Positions 11,893-21,874 of a DNA stretch of 64,000 nucleotides are shown piece after piece. Position 1 is the first letter of the stretch; each line of letters opens with the position of its first letter. The position numbers were made by a program, and so were the translations under genes. This stretch comes from Stomoxys calcitrans (lineage: Eukaryota; Arthropoda; Insecta; Diptera; Muscidae). The stretch lies in the NCBI RefSeq assembly GCF_963082655.1, contig NC_081552.1, positions 187,109,082 to 187,173,081 of the forward strand, in the 5' to 3' direction. Below the pieces are notes generated by a model. That model was given only the letters and a program-made list of their open reading frames with translations. It was not told the DNA's origin and ran no database searches.

Positions 11893-13992
11893 TGATTAGC
11901 TGGACCTGGGCCGCTCCGCTGCGCCTTCTTTTACTTTATATGGAGCAAAAGTTTCCTTGGAATATTTATTTTTGACAATTAAAGAGCTTTTAGTGAATTA
12001 CCATGCTACGAAAATAGTATATCGCTTGACTTACAATTTAACAATATAAGTGCCTTTGTCCGAATCCCATATGATCTATATTGGTCTACGAATTTAAGTT
12101 TGGAAGCAAGGTGTACTCCATTCTTAAAATACTTTAGTTCAGCCCGCTACTCTCACGATATCTGATTTAGAGGTGTTTTCGGGGGTTAGGTGGTCCTTTT
12201 CTTTCTTTCTTTCGTGCTCTTCTTTCAAAAATCATTTATTTAAACCCCATATTGCCATTGGTTTAGGGGAGTTTACACGATGAGGCGTCCCCCAAACATA
12301 TGGCCCAAAATAGGTTATCAAATTAGTTTTCGAATCTTGAATACCACATATTGGCATGGTCGAAAAATTTTTACCCTTTTCGGGGTGTGTTGGGGAAGGG
12401 GTGATGCCCTAAATACATGGTCCTAAATTTTGATATCAAATTCGTATTCTACTCCCAAATGCCTTTATTTCAGCCCCATATTGCGATGGTCTCTAAAAAA
12501 TTGCTGTTTGTGGGGTATTTTGCGAAATGGGTAGGCCCCCATAAAATTGGTCCCAAAAGTGGGTATCAATTCTTGCTCTACCCCTCAATACATTTCATTT
12601 AATCTCCACATGGACATGGTCGGTAAATATGCCCGATTTAGGGGTGTTTTGGGGATTGGGGTGGTCCCTCAAACACTAACCTCGGAAAATATATCAGCAA
12701 CGTACCCCATTCTCAAATATCTATATATCGTTCATTTTAACCCCATATTACCCAATTGGCCTCAAAACTGGATACCAAATTCGTTTTCTAATCTCATTTA
12801 AACTCCTCATTGCGATAGTCAGCAAATATGTCCGGTTTGGGGTATTGGCCCTAAAAACTATAAATATTTAGTTCCACTCTCTTTACGACCAAAATTGTCT
12901 TGATGAACAAATTCGTCCTATTTGGGGTTGTTATAGTGGTGGGACGTCCCCTAGGCAGTTGGTCTACTCCCAAATTTCCATAGTCGGCAAACATGACCGG
13001 CTTGGGGTGTGTTTTGGGGGATGGGCGGCCACTCAGTGACTTGGCCTTGAAAATATATATCGGATTCGTGTTCTACTTAAAAACCCTCTTGTTTGAGCCT
13101 CACATTGCAATAGTCAGAAAATAATTACCATTTGGGTGGTGTTGTGGGGGTGGGGTGGTCTCGTAGACACTTTTCCCGAATATTGATATCGGGTTCGTGC
13201 TTTACTCCCAAAGACCTTTCATTTAAGCCCCATATTGCTATGGTCGTAAATTTGTCCAATTTGGGGGGAAGATTTTGGAGAGGCGGCCCCCAAAAAACGC
13301 TTGGTCCCATATTTGGATATCAGATTCTAATTCTACACTCAAATACATTTTATTTAAGCCTCATATTCCCATGGTCGTTAAATAAGTCATATTTGGGGGG
13401 TGTTTTGGGGAGAGGCGGCCCCCCAGTAACGTGGTCCCACATTTGGATATTAGATTCGTATTCTACTCGCAAATACTTTTCATTTGTGTCCAATATTGCC
13501 ATGGTCGGTAAATATGTCCGATTTAGTGGTGTTTTGGGGGTTGGGGTCGTCCCCTAACACTTGGTCCGACAATTGGATATCAGATACGTTTTCTTATCTT
13601 AAATACCTTTCATTTGAGTCCCATATTGTCATGATTGGTCTAAACATATGTTTGGTAGGTTTGAGGGTGGGGCGGCCCCCCTAGATACCTCATCCGAAAT
13701 TTGGAAACCAAATTTTTATTTTTAGGGTACTATATGAGAGCACACAAAATTTCGCTTAAATCGCACCACCCATCTCCGAGATCTGGCGTTTCTGAAAATT
13801 AGGGTAAGGGGGAGGATCCGCCCCCCTTCAGATATCAAAAATTTAGTATCTTATTTTCACCACGGGGTCAATGTGCAACATCTGTGAAAATTTCAAGAAA
13901 ATCAGTTCAGCCGTTTCTGAGTCTATAAGGAACACACAAACAAACAAACAAACCTACAAACAAACACAAATTGATCTTTATATATAAGAAGA
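11893..13992 (+). repeat. Unclassified 2.1-kb repeat with ~130-bp tandem units
   Basis: It opens with CTGGGCCGCTCCGCTGCGCC and ends in an AAAC-rich run followed by AATTGATCTTTATATATAAG. In between, degenerate units repeat CATTTAAGCCCCATATTGCCATGGTCGG then a G-run, GCGGCCCCC and a TTGGATATCAGATTCG segment. The TGGTCG anchor lies at 13241, 13372 and 13502, with a TGATTGG variant at 13632, so steps are 130-131 bp. Bands of G/C runs alternate with AT-rich DNA. The end matches a repeat tail I associate with flies, but I cannot name the family. It is unlike the 153-bp clan. Confidence 0.7.
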
Positions 13993-14069
13993 TATGGTCT
14001 TAGATCAATACTTGGATGTGTTACAAATAGAATGACTAGATAAGTTTATGGTGGTGGGTATAAAAAATT
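13993..14069 (+). mobile_element. 3'-end fragment of a clan element
   Basis: Only the terminal part remains: the GGTCTTAGATCAATACTTGGATGTGTTACAAATAGAATGAC core and the hairpin half GGTGGTGGGTATAAAAA. It directly abuts the end of the 130-bp-unit repeat. Confidence 0.6.
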
Positions 14070-14205
14070 CATCAAAATGCGCTGAGAATATATAACGTCT
14101 TGTAAGAGGTTCTTTTCGATATTTCGATAGACATGCAAAACCAAATTCTGATGGGATTCAGACATAGCTTCCATAGCCAGCTCTGTCTATCTTTTGCTTT
14201 TCCTT

Positions 14206-15452
14206 ATTTTTATACCCACCACCGAAGGATGGGGATATATTCACTTTGTCATTCCGTTTGCAACACATCGAAATATCCATTTACGACCCTATAAAGTATA
14301 TACAATATATTCTTGATCAGCGTAAAAATCTAAGACGATCTAGCCATCTCCGTCCGCCTGTCTGTCGAAATCACGCTACAGTCTTTAAAAATAGAGATAT
14401 TAAGCTGAAACATTGCACAGATTCTTTTTTGTCCATAAGGAGGTTAAGTTCGAAGATGGGCTATATCGGACTTTATCTTGATATAGTCCCTATATACCGA
14501 TCCGCCGATTTAGGGTATAAGGCCAATAAAAGCCACATTTATTATACGATTTTGCTGAAATTTTGTACATTAAGTTGTATCAGGTTCTTCGACATCCTTT
14601 ATTAATTTGGCCAGGATCGGTCCACATTTGGTTATAGCTGCCATATATACCGATTCGCCGATTTAGGTGCTTAGGCCCATAAAAGCTGCATTTATTATCG
14701 GAAATTTGGGACAGTGAGTTGTGTTAGGCCCTTCGACATCCTTCGTCAATTTGGCCCAGATCGGTCCAAATTTGGATATAGCTGCCATTAGACCGATCAA
14801 TCGATTTAAAGTTTTTGGCCCTTAAAAGGCGCATTTATTTTCCGATGCCGCCGAAATTGGGGACAGTGAGTTAGGTTAAGCCCCTTGACATACTTCTGCA
14901 ATATGACACAGATCGATACAGATTTGGATATAGCCGCCATATAGACCGATCTCTCGGTTTTATGTTTTGGGGCCCTAAAAAGCGCATTTATAGTCCGATG
15001 TCGTCGAAATTTGGGTCAGTGAGTTGTGTTAGGCCCTTTGATATCCTTCTTCAATTTGACTCAGATCGGTTCAGATTTGAATATAGCTGCCATATAGACT
15101 GATATCTCAATTTAAAGTCTTGGCCACTTAAAAGGCGCATTTATAATTCGATTTCACTGAGATTTGACACTGTGACTTATGTTAGGCTTTTCGACATCTG
15201 TGTTATATATGGTTCATATCAATTTATTTTTAAATATAGCTACTAAAAAGACCAATATTTTGTTATACACAATTGAACAATGACTTGTACTTATTAGCAT
15301 TTGGCCAAGTCGGAACATATTTCGATATAGCTGCTATGGGGCATAAGGTATGCATTTTTCACCGGATTTTGACGAAAGGTGGTTAACATATATACCCAAG
15401 GTGGTGGGTATCCAAAGTTCGGCCCGGCCGAAGTTAACGCCTTTTTGCTTGT
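14206..15452 (-). mobile_element. Complete family 2 clan element
   Basis: On the minus strand it runs from TTTTTATACCCACCACCGAAGG (14206) to the 5' end TTTTTGCTTGT (15452). It has the microsatellite reduced to a few GTCY, about five units of the type CATATAGACCGATC..CGATTTA, and the 5' palindrome with one broken pair (TTCGGCCCGGCCGAAGTT). A plain, moderately old copy. Confidence 0.85.
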
Positions 15453-16342
15453 TCTTATATTTTGTTGCTTATTTTTATTACTCGTAGCATTTCATTATTT
15501 GTATGATCTTGTTTGCTTCATCAGTGGAAGTCCATTTGTGGTCGATTTTATGCTTGATGCAATTTTAACTTTTCCTGAAGCGATTAAATTTTAATAATTT
15601 TTCTATTTAACTCTCATGGGCCAAGTTACTGGCATGTACTCGTACCACACCAAGTGTAACTCATTTATATTTATAATCTCCTTTGACTGCCCATTGGAAT
15701 TAAATTCGGCCTCATTGTAAGTGTATAGCAAATATTTGATCGTTGCGTATAATTTCTTAGAAAGGAATTTCTCCGGAGACCTTGTGCCTGCCTGTCTGCA
15801 TAAATATTAAGCAAATATTCTCATCCGGTTTGTGTCATTTCGTTATGATATTGCGGAATAAAAAATTTATGCTAATGCCATGGAAAATATTTATATTTAT
15901 GTCCTTATGTTGGTCTAAAGATACTTTCTGCAAATAAATATTTGATGACTATAATTTTTGTTTGCCTGAATGTGTGGCCCTATTACGTACGTATGTAGTG
16001 GGCTGAAGAAGGACTGTGTACTTACATACTTTATATCGATATTCGAAAGAGCATCTGCAAAGAAAATAAATCACAAATTTTATTAACAAATGTTGCCAGG
16101 AGATAGATGCAGTGCTCAAGGTATGCAGAGCAAATAAAATAAAATTAAAATACATTTGTTCTTTACTTTATAATGCTGAATATTTCATTGAAGGGCATCA
16201 CATAGAAGAGAGGAATTTTAGTAAACCCTCTGGAGAATGTTGGCCATATGTACAAAGTTTATAGATCGATGTAAGCTTTTATATTTTAATACTCCTGGCA
16301 CAAAGCGATGATGCACTTTAGGAATTTTGGGCAATGAATATA
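15453..16342. other. AT-rich spacer, no recognised gene
   Basis: About 0.9 kb is free of clan units. No open frame shows a motif. It ends at the TA target of the next element. Confidence 0.5.
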
Positions 16343-16949
16343 AAGGGTGATTTTTTTGAGGTTAGGATTTTCATGCATTAATATTTGACAGATCACGTGG
16401 GATTTCAGACATGGTGTCAAAGAGAAAGATGCTCAGTATGCTTTCACATTTCATCATGAATAGACTTACTAACGAGCAACGCTTGCAAATCATTGAATTT
16501 TATTACCAAAATCAGTGTACGGTTCGAAATGTGTTAAAATTTTGACAAATTTTGTTCAGCGATGAGGCTCATTTCTGGTTGAATGGCTACGTAAATAAGC
16601 AAAATTGCCGCATTTGGAGTGAAGAGCAACCAGAAGCCGTTCAAGAACTGCCCATGCATCCCGAAAAATGCACTGTTTGGTGTGGTTTGTACGCTGGTGG
16701 AATCATTGGACCGTATTTTTTCAAAGATGCTGTTGGACGCAACGTTACGGTGAATGAACACATTTCGAACCGAACACTGATTTTGGTAATAAAATTCAAT
16801 GATTTGCAAGCGTTGCTCGTTAGTAAGTCTATTCATGATGAAATGTGAAAGCATACTGAGCATCTTTCTCTTTGACACCATGTCTGAAATCCCACGTGAT
16901 CTGTCAAATACTAATGCATGAAAATCCTAACCTCAAAAAAATCACCCTT
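16343..16949 (+). mobile_element. Fold-back Tc1/mariner derivative with TA target duplication
   Basis: This 607-bp element is bounded by AAGGGTGATTTTTTTGAGG and its reverse complement and flanked by TA on both sides (16341-16342, 16950-16951), the usual target of the Tc1/mariner superfamily. The inverted arms are long, about 190 bp each. Both arms contain the transposase N-terminal coding sequence (MNRLTNEQRL...), one in each direction. The centre (about 16555-16745) encodes FSDEAHFWLNGYVNKQNCRIW to VWCGLYAGGIIGPYFF, the DDE region. It is therefore a rearranged, non-autonomous copy, not a simple deletion. Confidence 0.88.
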
Positions 16950-16984
16950 TACAAATATCGATTTAAATTTGGTAACTCATAAAC

Positions 16985-17405
16985 ATGAAATTGGTACAAA
17001 ACTTTGGGGCCAAATAACAGTGGAGGATAACCACCCTATCCCAAAACCCACCCAAACGGATATTTTCACTGATTGATCAAATGGAAGATGTATAAAAAGT
17101 AGAGTACGAAATCAATATAAATATTTGACCCCAGGAGTCGGACCGATACTTGAAAGTATTGTAGAATACGAAACTTAAATAAACATTTAGGGTCCGCCCG
17201 ACCTGAAAACCACCCCTAATCTGACATGCGAGCAGATCGGTACAATGTGGGTTCAAGCGAAAGGCACTCGAGATTAGAATACGACCCAGACGGGTCGCTC
17301 CACCCCACAAAGATGCCCCAAACGAAAGGTTTTTAGGAGTAGAATATGAAATTTATTTCAAAATTTTGGTCAGTTCCCGTGTGGTCGATCGACTCCAAAA
17401 TTGTG
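16985..17405 (-). repeat. Fragment of the ~130-bp-unit repeat
   Basis: Read on the minus strand it gives degenerate copies of the same banded units as at 11893-13992 (CCAAACGGATATTTTCACTG, the ACCACCC bands, GAGTACGAAATC segments). No termini are recognisable. Confidence 0.5.
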
Positions 17406-17410
17406 CCCAA

Positions 17411-19137
17411 AATGGACATATCCCCTATCAGTTATATTAAAATATGTTCCGATTTGGACCAAATACTAATAAGTACAGTATATATATCTAAAAATAATCC
17501 GATCTGAACTATATACGACACGGATGTCGAAAAGCCTAACATAAGATTTTGTCAAATTTCAGTAATATCGGTTTATAAATGCGAATTTTATGGGGCCAAG
17601 ACTTTAAATCAAGATGTCGGTCTACATGGCAGCTATATCCAAATTTGGACCGATTTGGGCCAAGTTGCATAAACATGTCGAAGAGCCTAACACTAAGCAC
17701 TGTCCCAAATTTCGGCGAAATCGGACAATAAATGCCTCTTTTATGGGCCCTAAACCTTAAATCCAGAGATCGGTATATGGCAGCTATATTCAAATCTGGA
17801 CCGATCTGGGCAAAATTGAAGAAGGACGTCGAAGAGTCTAACTAAACTCACTGTCTCAAATTTCAGCGACATCAGACAATAAATGCGTCTTTTATGGCCC
17901 CAAAACCTAAAACCTTGAAATCGGTCTATATGACAGCTATATCCAAATCTAGACTGATCTGTGCGATATTGCAAAAGTATGTCTAGGGGCTTAATTAAAC
18001 TCACTGTCCCGAATTTCGGCGACATCGGACAATAAATGAGCATTTTATGGGCCCAAAACCTTAAATCAGGAAATCGGTCTATATAGCAGCTATATCCAAA
18101 TCTGAACCGATCTGGGCCAAATTGAAGACAGATGTCGAAGGGCCTAAGATAACTCCCTGTCCCAAACTTCAGCAAAATCGGATAATAAATATGGCTTTTA
18201 TGGGCTTAAGACCCTAAATCGGAGGATCGGCCTGAATGGCGGCTACATCCAAATCTGGACCGATCTGAGCCAAATTGACGAAGATGTCGAAGGGCCTAAC
18301 ACAATTCACTGTCTCGAATTTCATCAAAATCAGATAATAAATATGGCTTTTGTGGGCCTAAGACCCGAAATCGGAGGATCGGTCTATATGGCAGCTATAT
18401 CCAAATCTGAACCGATCTAGGCAAAATTAACGAAGGAAGTCGAAGAGCCCAACACAAGTCCCTGTCCCAAATTTCAGCAAAATCGGATATTAAATATGGC
18501 TTTTGTGGGCCTAAGACCCTAAATCGGAGGATCGGTCTATATGGCAGCTATATCCAAATCTGAACCCATCAGAGCCAAATTGACGAAGGGTGTCGATGGG
18601 CTTAACACAATTCACTGTCCCGAATTTCATCAAAATTGGATAATAAATATGGCTTTTGTGGGCCTAAGACCCTAAATCGGAGGATCGGTCTATATGGCAG
18701 CTATATCCAAATCTGAACTGATCTTTTCCAAATTAACGAAGGATGTCGAATGGCCTAACGAAACTCACTGTCGCAAATTTCAGCGAAATCGGATTATAAA
18801 TGTGGCTTTTATGGGCCTTAGACCCTTAATCGGAGGATCGGTCTATATGGGGGCTATATTAAGATATAGTCCGATATTGCCCATCTTCGAACTTAACCTG
18901 CTTATGGACAAAAAAAGAATCTGTGCAAAATTTGAGCTCAATATCTCTATTTTTAAAGGCTGTAGCGTGATTTCAACAGACAGACGGACAGACGGACGGA
19001 CATGTCTAGATCGTCTTAGATTTTTACGCTGATCAAGAATATATATACTTTATAGGGTCGGAAATGGATACTTCGATGTGTTGCAAATGGAATGACAAAA
19101 TGAATATACCCCCATCCTTCGGTGGTGTGTATAAAAA
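17411..19137 (+). mobile_element. Family 2 clan element, 5' end lost
   Basis: It starts inside the 5' region (CCCTATCAGTTATATTAAAATATG) without ACAAGTAAA or palindrome, and ends with the hairpin CCCCCATCCTTCGGTGGTGTGTATAAAAA. It contains about nine 153-bp-type units; those between 18200 and 18720 are very alike (AGACCCTAAATCGGAGGATC), suggesting local expansion of one unit. Its antisense frame stays open for 141 codons at 17750-18175. Confidence 0.85.
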
Positions 19138-19784
19138 GGCATTAAGTTCCGAACTTTGGATACCCACCACCTCGGGTGTATATGTAAAACCCCTTTCGCC
19201 ACAATCTGGTTAAAATTGGATAACTTATGCACCCAAATTCGGCAGTGATATTGAGTGGTCTAATAAATATAAGTCACTGTTGAATTTTTTATTTCAAATT
19301 TCGGGAAATCGGATAAAAAATAAAGCTTTTGTGGGCATCAGACCCTTTATCGGCAGATCGCTTTGTATGGAAGCTTTATCTAAATATTGTCCGATACAAA
19401 CCATATTTGAGTCAATTGTCGGGAAGCCTTAAACTACTCACTGCTTAAAATTTAAACAAAAAAAAAAATCCCTTTATCGGAAAATCGGTCTATATAGCAG
19501 CTACATCCAAATATGGTCCGATTTTGTCCGATCAAGAACTTAACCAGCGTGCATTAAAAACAAGTATCTGTGCTAAATTTCAACTCAATATCTCAATGTT
19601 TGAAGGCTCTAAAGTGATTACAACAGACGGACAGACACACACACGGACATCGTTAAATCGTCTTAGATTCTTACGACGGTCCGAAATTTATATATTTTGT
19701 GGGTGGGAAATTGATATTTCGATGTGTTGCGAACGGAATGACTAAATGAATATACCCCCTATCCTACGGTGGTGGATATAAAAA
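19138..19784 (+). mobile_element. Short-subfamily (2s) clan element
   Basis: It abuts the preceding element directly. The 5' palindrome has lost its centre but keeps both arms (AAGTTC|CGAACTT). A short array of about three units leads to AACTTAACCAGCGTGCATTA, a (GACA)n tract and the hairpin CCCCCTATCCTACGGTGGTGGATATAAAAA. Subfamily 2s also occurs at 43795 and 60008. Confidence 0.8.
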
Positions 19785-19789
19785 TCAGT

Positions 19790-20580
19790 ATGTGTTTGTT
19801 TGTTTGTGTGTTCCTTATAGACTCAAAAACGGCTGAACTTCGGTCACCGGAAGTAGTAACAGCTGCCTTTGAAAGAATCCAAAGAGAGTCAGTGGAAATG
19901 GGTCTGGCAGTAAATGGAGATAAGACGAAATGGATGGTTTCAACTCCCAAAACGCTTTGTAAAACCGAGCAGATAAAGAAAATGGAGAATGTTAGGAACC
20001 ACAACTTTGAGACAGTCGGTAACTTTATCTACCTCGGCACCACCGTAGATAAAGGGACGAATAGTACTGGCAAACAAATGCTACTTTGGACTAAGAAAGC
20101 AGTTTACCTCTCGACAGACAGAGATGACACTATACAAGACACTGATACCACCCGTGTTGTTAAATAGTTCTGAGGCATGGGTGCTTGTGAAAGCAGATGA
20201 GGCAGCGCTTGGATTATTTGAGAGAAAGATTCTTCGTAAAATTAATGGAGAATATAGGCGTCGTATGAACCACGCGCTGTATTAGCTGCGTCGCGACGAT
20301 AGCATAGTTACACACATCAAAATACAACGGCTTCTTTGGCTAGGTCATGTTGTCAATGGATGAATGGATGTTGTTGTTGAATGGATGAAGAAGCTCCAGC
20401 AAGGAAGTTTTTGAAGGCAATCACGGTGGCACACGTAAACCGAGAAGACCAAAAGCCCGATGGAAGTGGTGGAAGACATCTTGAAACAAATTGTCGGAGA
20501 TTTTAGAATGAGCGATGAAGATCGAGGCGCTTGGAAAGTCATTCTGTCATAGCCATTTAAAGTAAAGTAAGTAATCGTCA
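19790..20580 (+). pseudogene. LINE reverse transcriptase C-terminal fragment
   Basis: The plus frame reads FERIQRESVEMGLAVNGDKT then FETVGNFIYLGTTVDKG, the palm/thumb segment of a non-LTR reverse transcriptase (GL.VN..KTK, then YLG). After a stop it continues ALGLFERKILRKINGEYRRR-like sequence and IKIQRLLWLGHVV, the C-terminal pattern seen in many insect endonuclease-reverse transcriptase LINEs. It ends at GCCATTTAAAGTAAAGTAAG, a short-repeat tail. Frameshifts and stops make it dead. The clade (RTE-like or related) is uncertain. Confidence 0.7.
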
Positions 20581-20689
20581 AGCATTATATTTTATGGACG
20601 GTACTTTCGATTCATATAACATTTCGTAAATTTTTCGGTATTTCATGAATTTTTTTTTTTTGAAAACCCTTCCTAAAGCTCTTAAAAAA

Positions 20690-20990
20690 TCACCCTTTTG
20701 ATGTGCAACATTTTATTTAGGTTTATTAAGACGTTTGTAAATGCCTTAAAAGCAATATTTGGAACATACATATAAATATATGGGAGCTATGTCTACATCT
20801 AAACGGAGTTCTACGAAATTTACCAGTGATCAGAAGAGTCATTATAGATACCTTTGTGGCAAATTTTATGTGGATCAAATTACAAATCACAAAATTATTT
20901 CAGTATTAGCCAAAATCGGACGAAAATAAATATGGGAGCTTTATCTAAATCGTAACAGATTTTCATTTGATTTAAAATAATGGAAGAATA
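20690..20990 (+). mobile_element. Family 3 clan fragment
   Basis: Two weak units are visible (ATATATGGGAGCTATGTCTACATC, then AAATATGGGAGCTTTATCTAAATCG). No termini are present. Identity is by unit similarity only. Confidence 0.45.
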
Positions 20991-21374
20991 TATTGTGCTG
21001 AAATTTTGTTTCAAGTAATCTGTTTTAACTTCCAACAAATTTGCCATGTATGGTTCAAATCGGTCAATAACCTGAAACAGCTCCCATATAAACTGATCCT
21101 GGAGCTTAAATTCTTGAGCCTCTAGAGAGCACAATTCTTATCCTATTTGGCAGAAATTTTGCACAATGACTTCTACTTCAGTCTCCAATAGCCAAACCAA
21201 GTGTGGCCCCGATCGATTCGTAACATGGTATAGCTCCAATTGCATTGCAATTCTTATCCACTATCACTTGTTTGCCTATAAAGAGATATCGGGTAAAGAA
21301 CTTGACAAATGCGATCCATGGTGGAGGGTATATAAGATTTGGCCCGGCCGAATCTAGCACGCTTTTACTTGTCA
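20991..21374 (-). mobile_element. Family 1 clan element, 5' half only
   Basis: It reads on the minus strand from within the array to the 5' end: ATGGTGGAGGGTATATAAGATT, the palindrome TTGGCCCGGCCGAA and CACGCTTTTACTTGT at 21374. The 3' half is absent. Confidence 0.75.
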
Positions 21375-21396
21375 AGAAGCGTGATGGAACGATATA

Positions 21397-21628
21397 CAGG
21401 GTGGCTGATGAATATTGCTACAATGATGAATATTGCTACATTTTTTTTTCGGTGTATGGAATACATTTTTCTTTTATTCATGTTAAATTAAATTATTAAA
21501 TTAATTATTAAATTATTATTAATTAAATTAATTAATTAATTAATTAAATTAATTATTAAATTATTATTATTAAATAGAAAAAAAGTTATTACATTTTTTT
21601 TTGGTAGCGGCTTTCATCAGCCACCCTG
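21397..21628 (+). mobile_element. 232-bp MITE, copy 1
   Basis: The termini are CAGGGTGGCTGATGAA and its reverse complement, with TA on each side, suggesting a Tc1/mariner-type target. The interior holds a tandem ATGAATATTGCTACA duplication, two T9 runs and an (AATT)-rich stretch. It encodes nothing. An apparently identical copy in the opposite orientation lies at 56600-56831. Confidence 0.88.
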
Positions 21629-21874
21629 TATACGTGGACACTAGACAAACATGTATGGTATACATTGTATACACCGGAAGAGGGACAAACACAACCACGG
21701 GATAAATCTGAGTGTCACACAAAACTTTTTGCAATCTCTAAGAAAAAACTCGTGCACAAGACGTTGTCAAAATGTGAACGGCTGTGAATAGTTGCGAACA
21801 TTTCGTTTACATCAGTGCTGTTGTAGACTTATGAGCATTTATGGTTGATTCTGGGTGGTGATTGGCAACGTTGT
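21629..21874. other. Spacer without recognised gene
   Basis: No clan units are present. The only structure seen is a small palindrome-like stretch ATGGTATACATTGTATACACC near 21655. Confidence 0.4.

Noticed and set aside
12180..13720. G-run bands as G-quadruplex arrays with a regulatory role
   Set aside because: The runs are spaced and interrupted irregularly, and they are explained by the repeated ~130-bp unit.
16534..16881. The 115-codon minus frame as an intact transposase
   Set aside because: Only its first third is transposase N-terminus, read from the inverted arm; the rest is the antisense of the DDE fragment.
21481..21580. AATT-rich stretch as an origin or scaffold attachment region
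   Set aside because: It is the interior of the 232-bp MITE and recurs identically in the other copy; there is no independent support.
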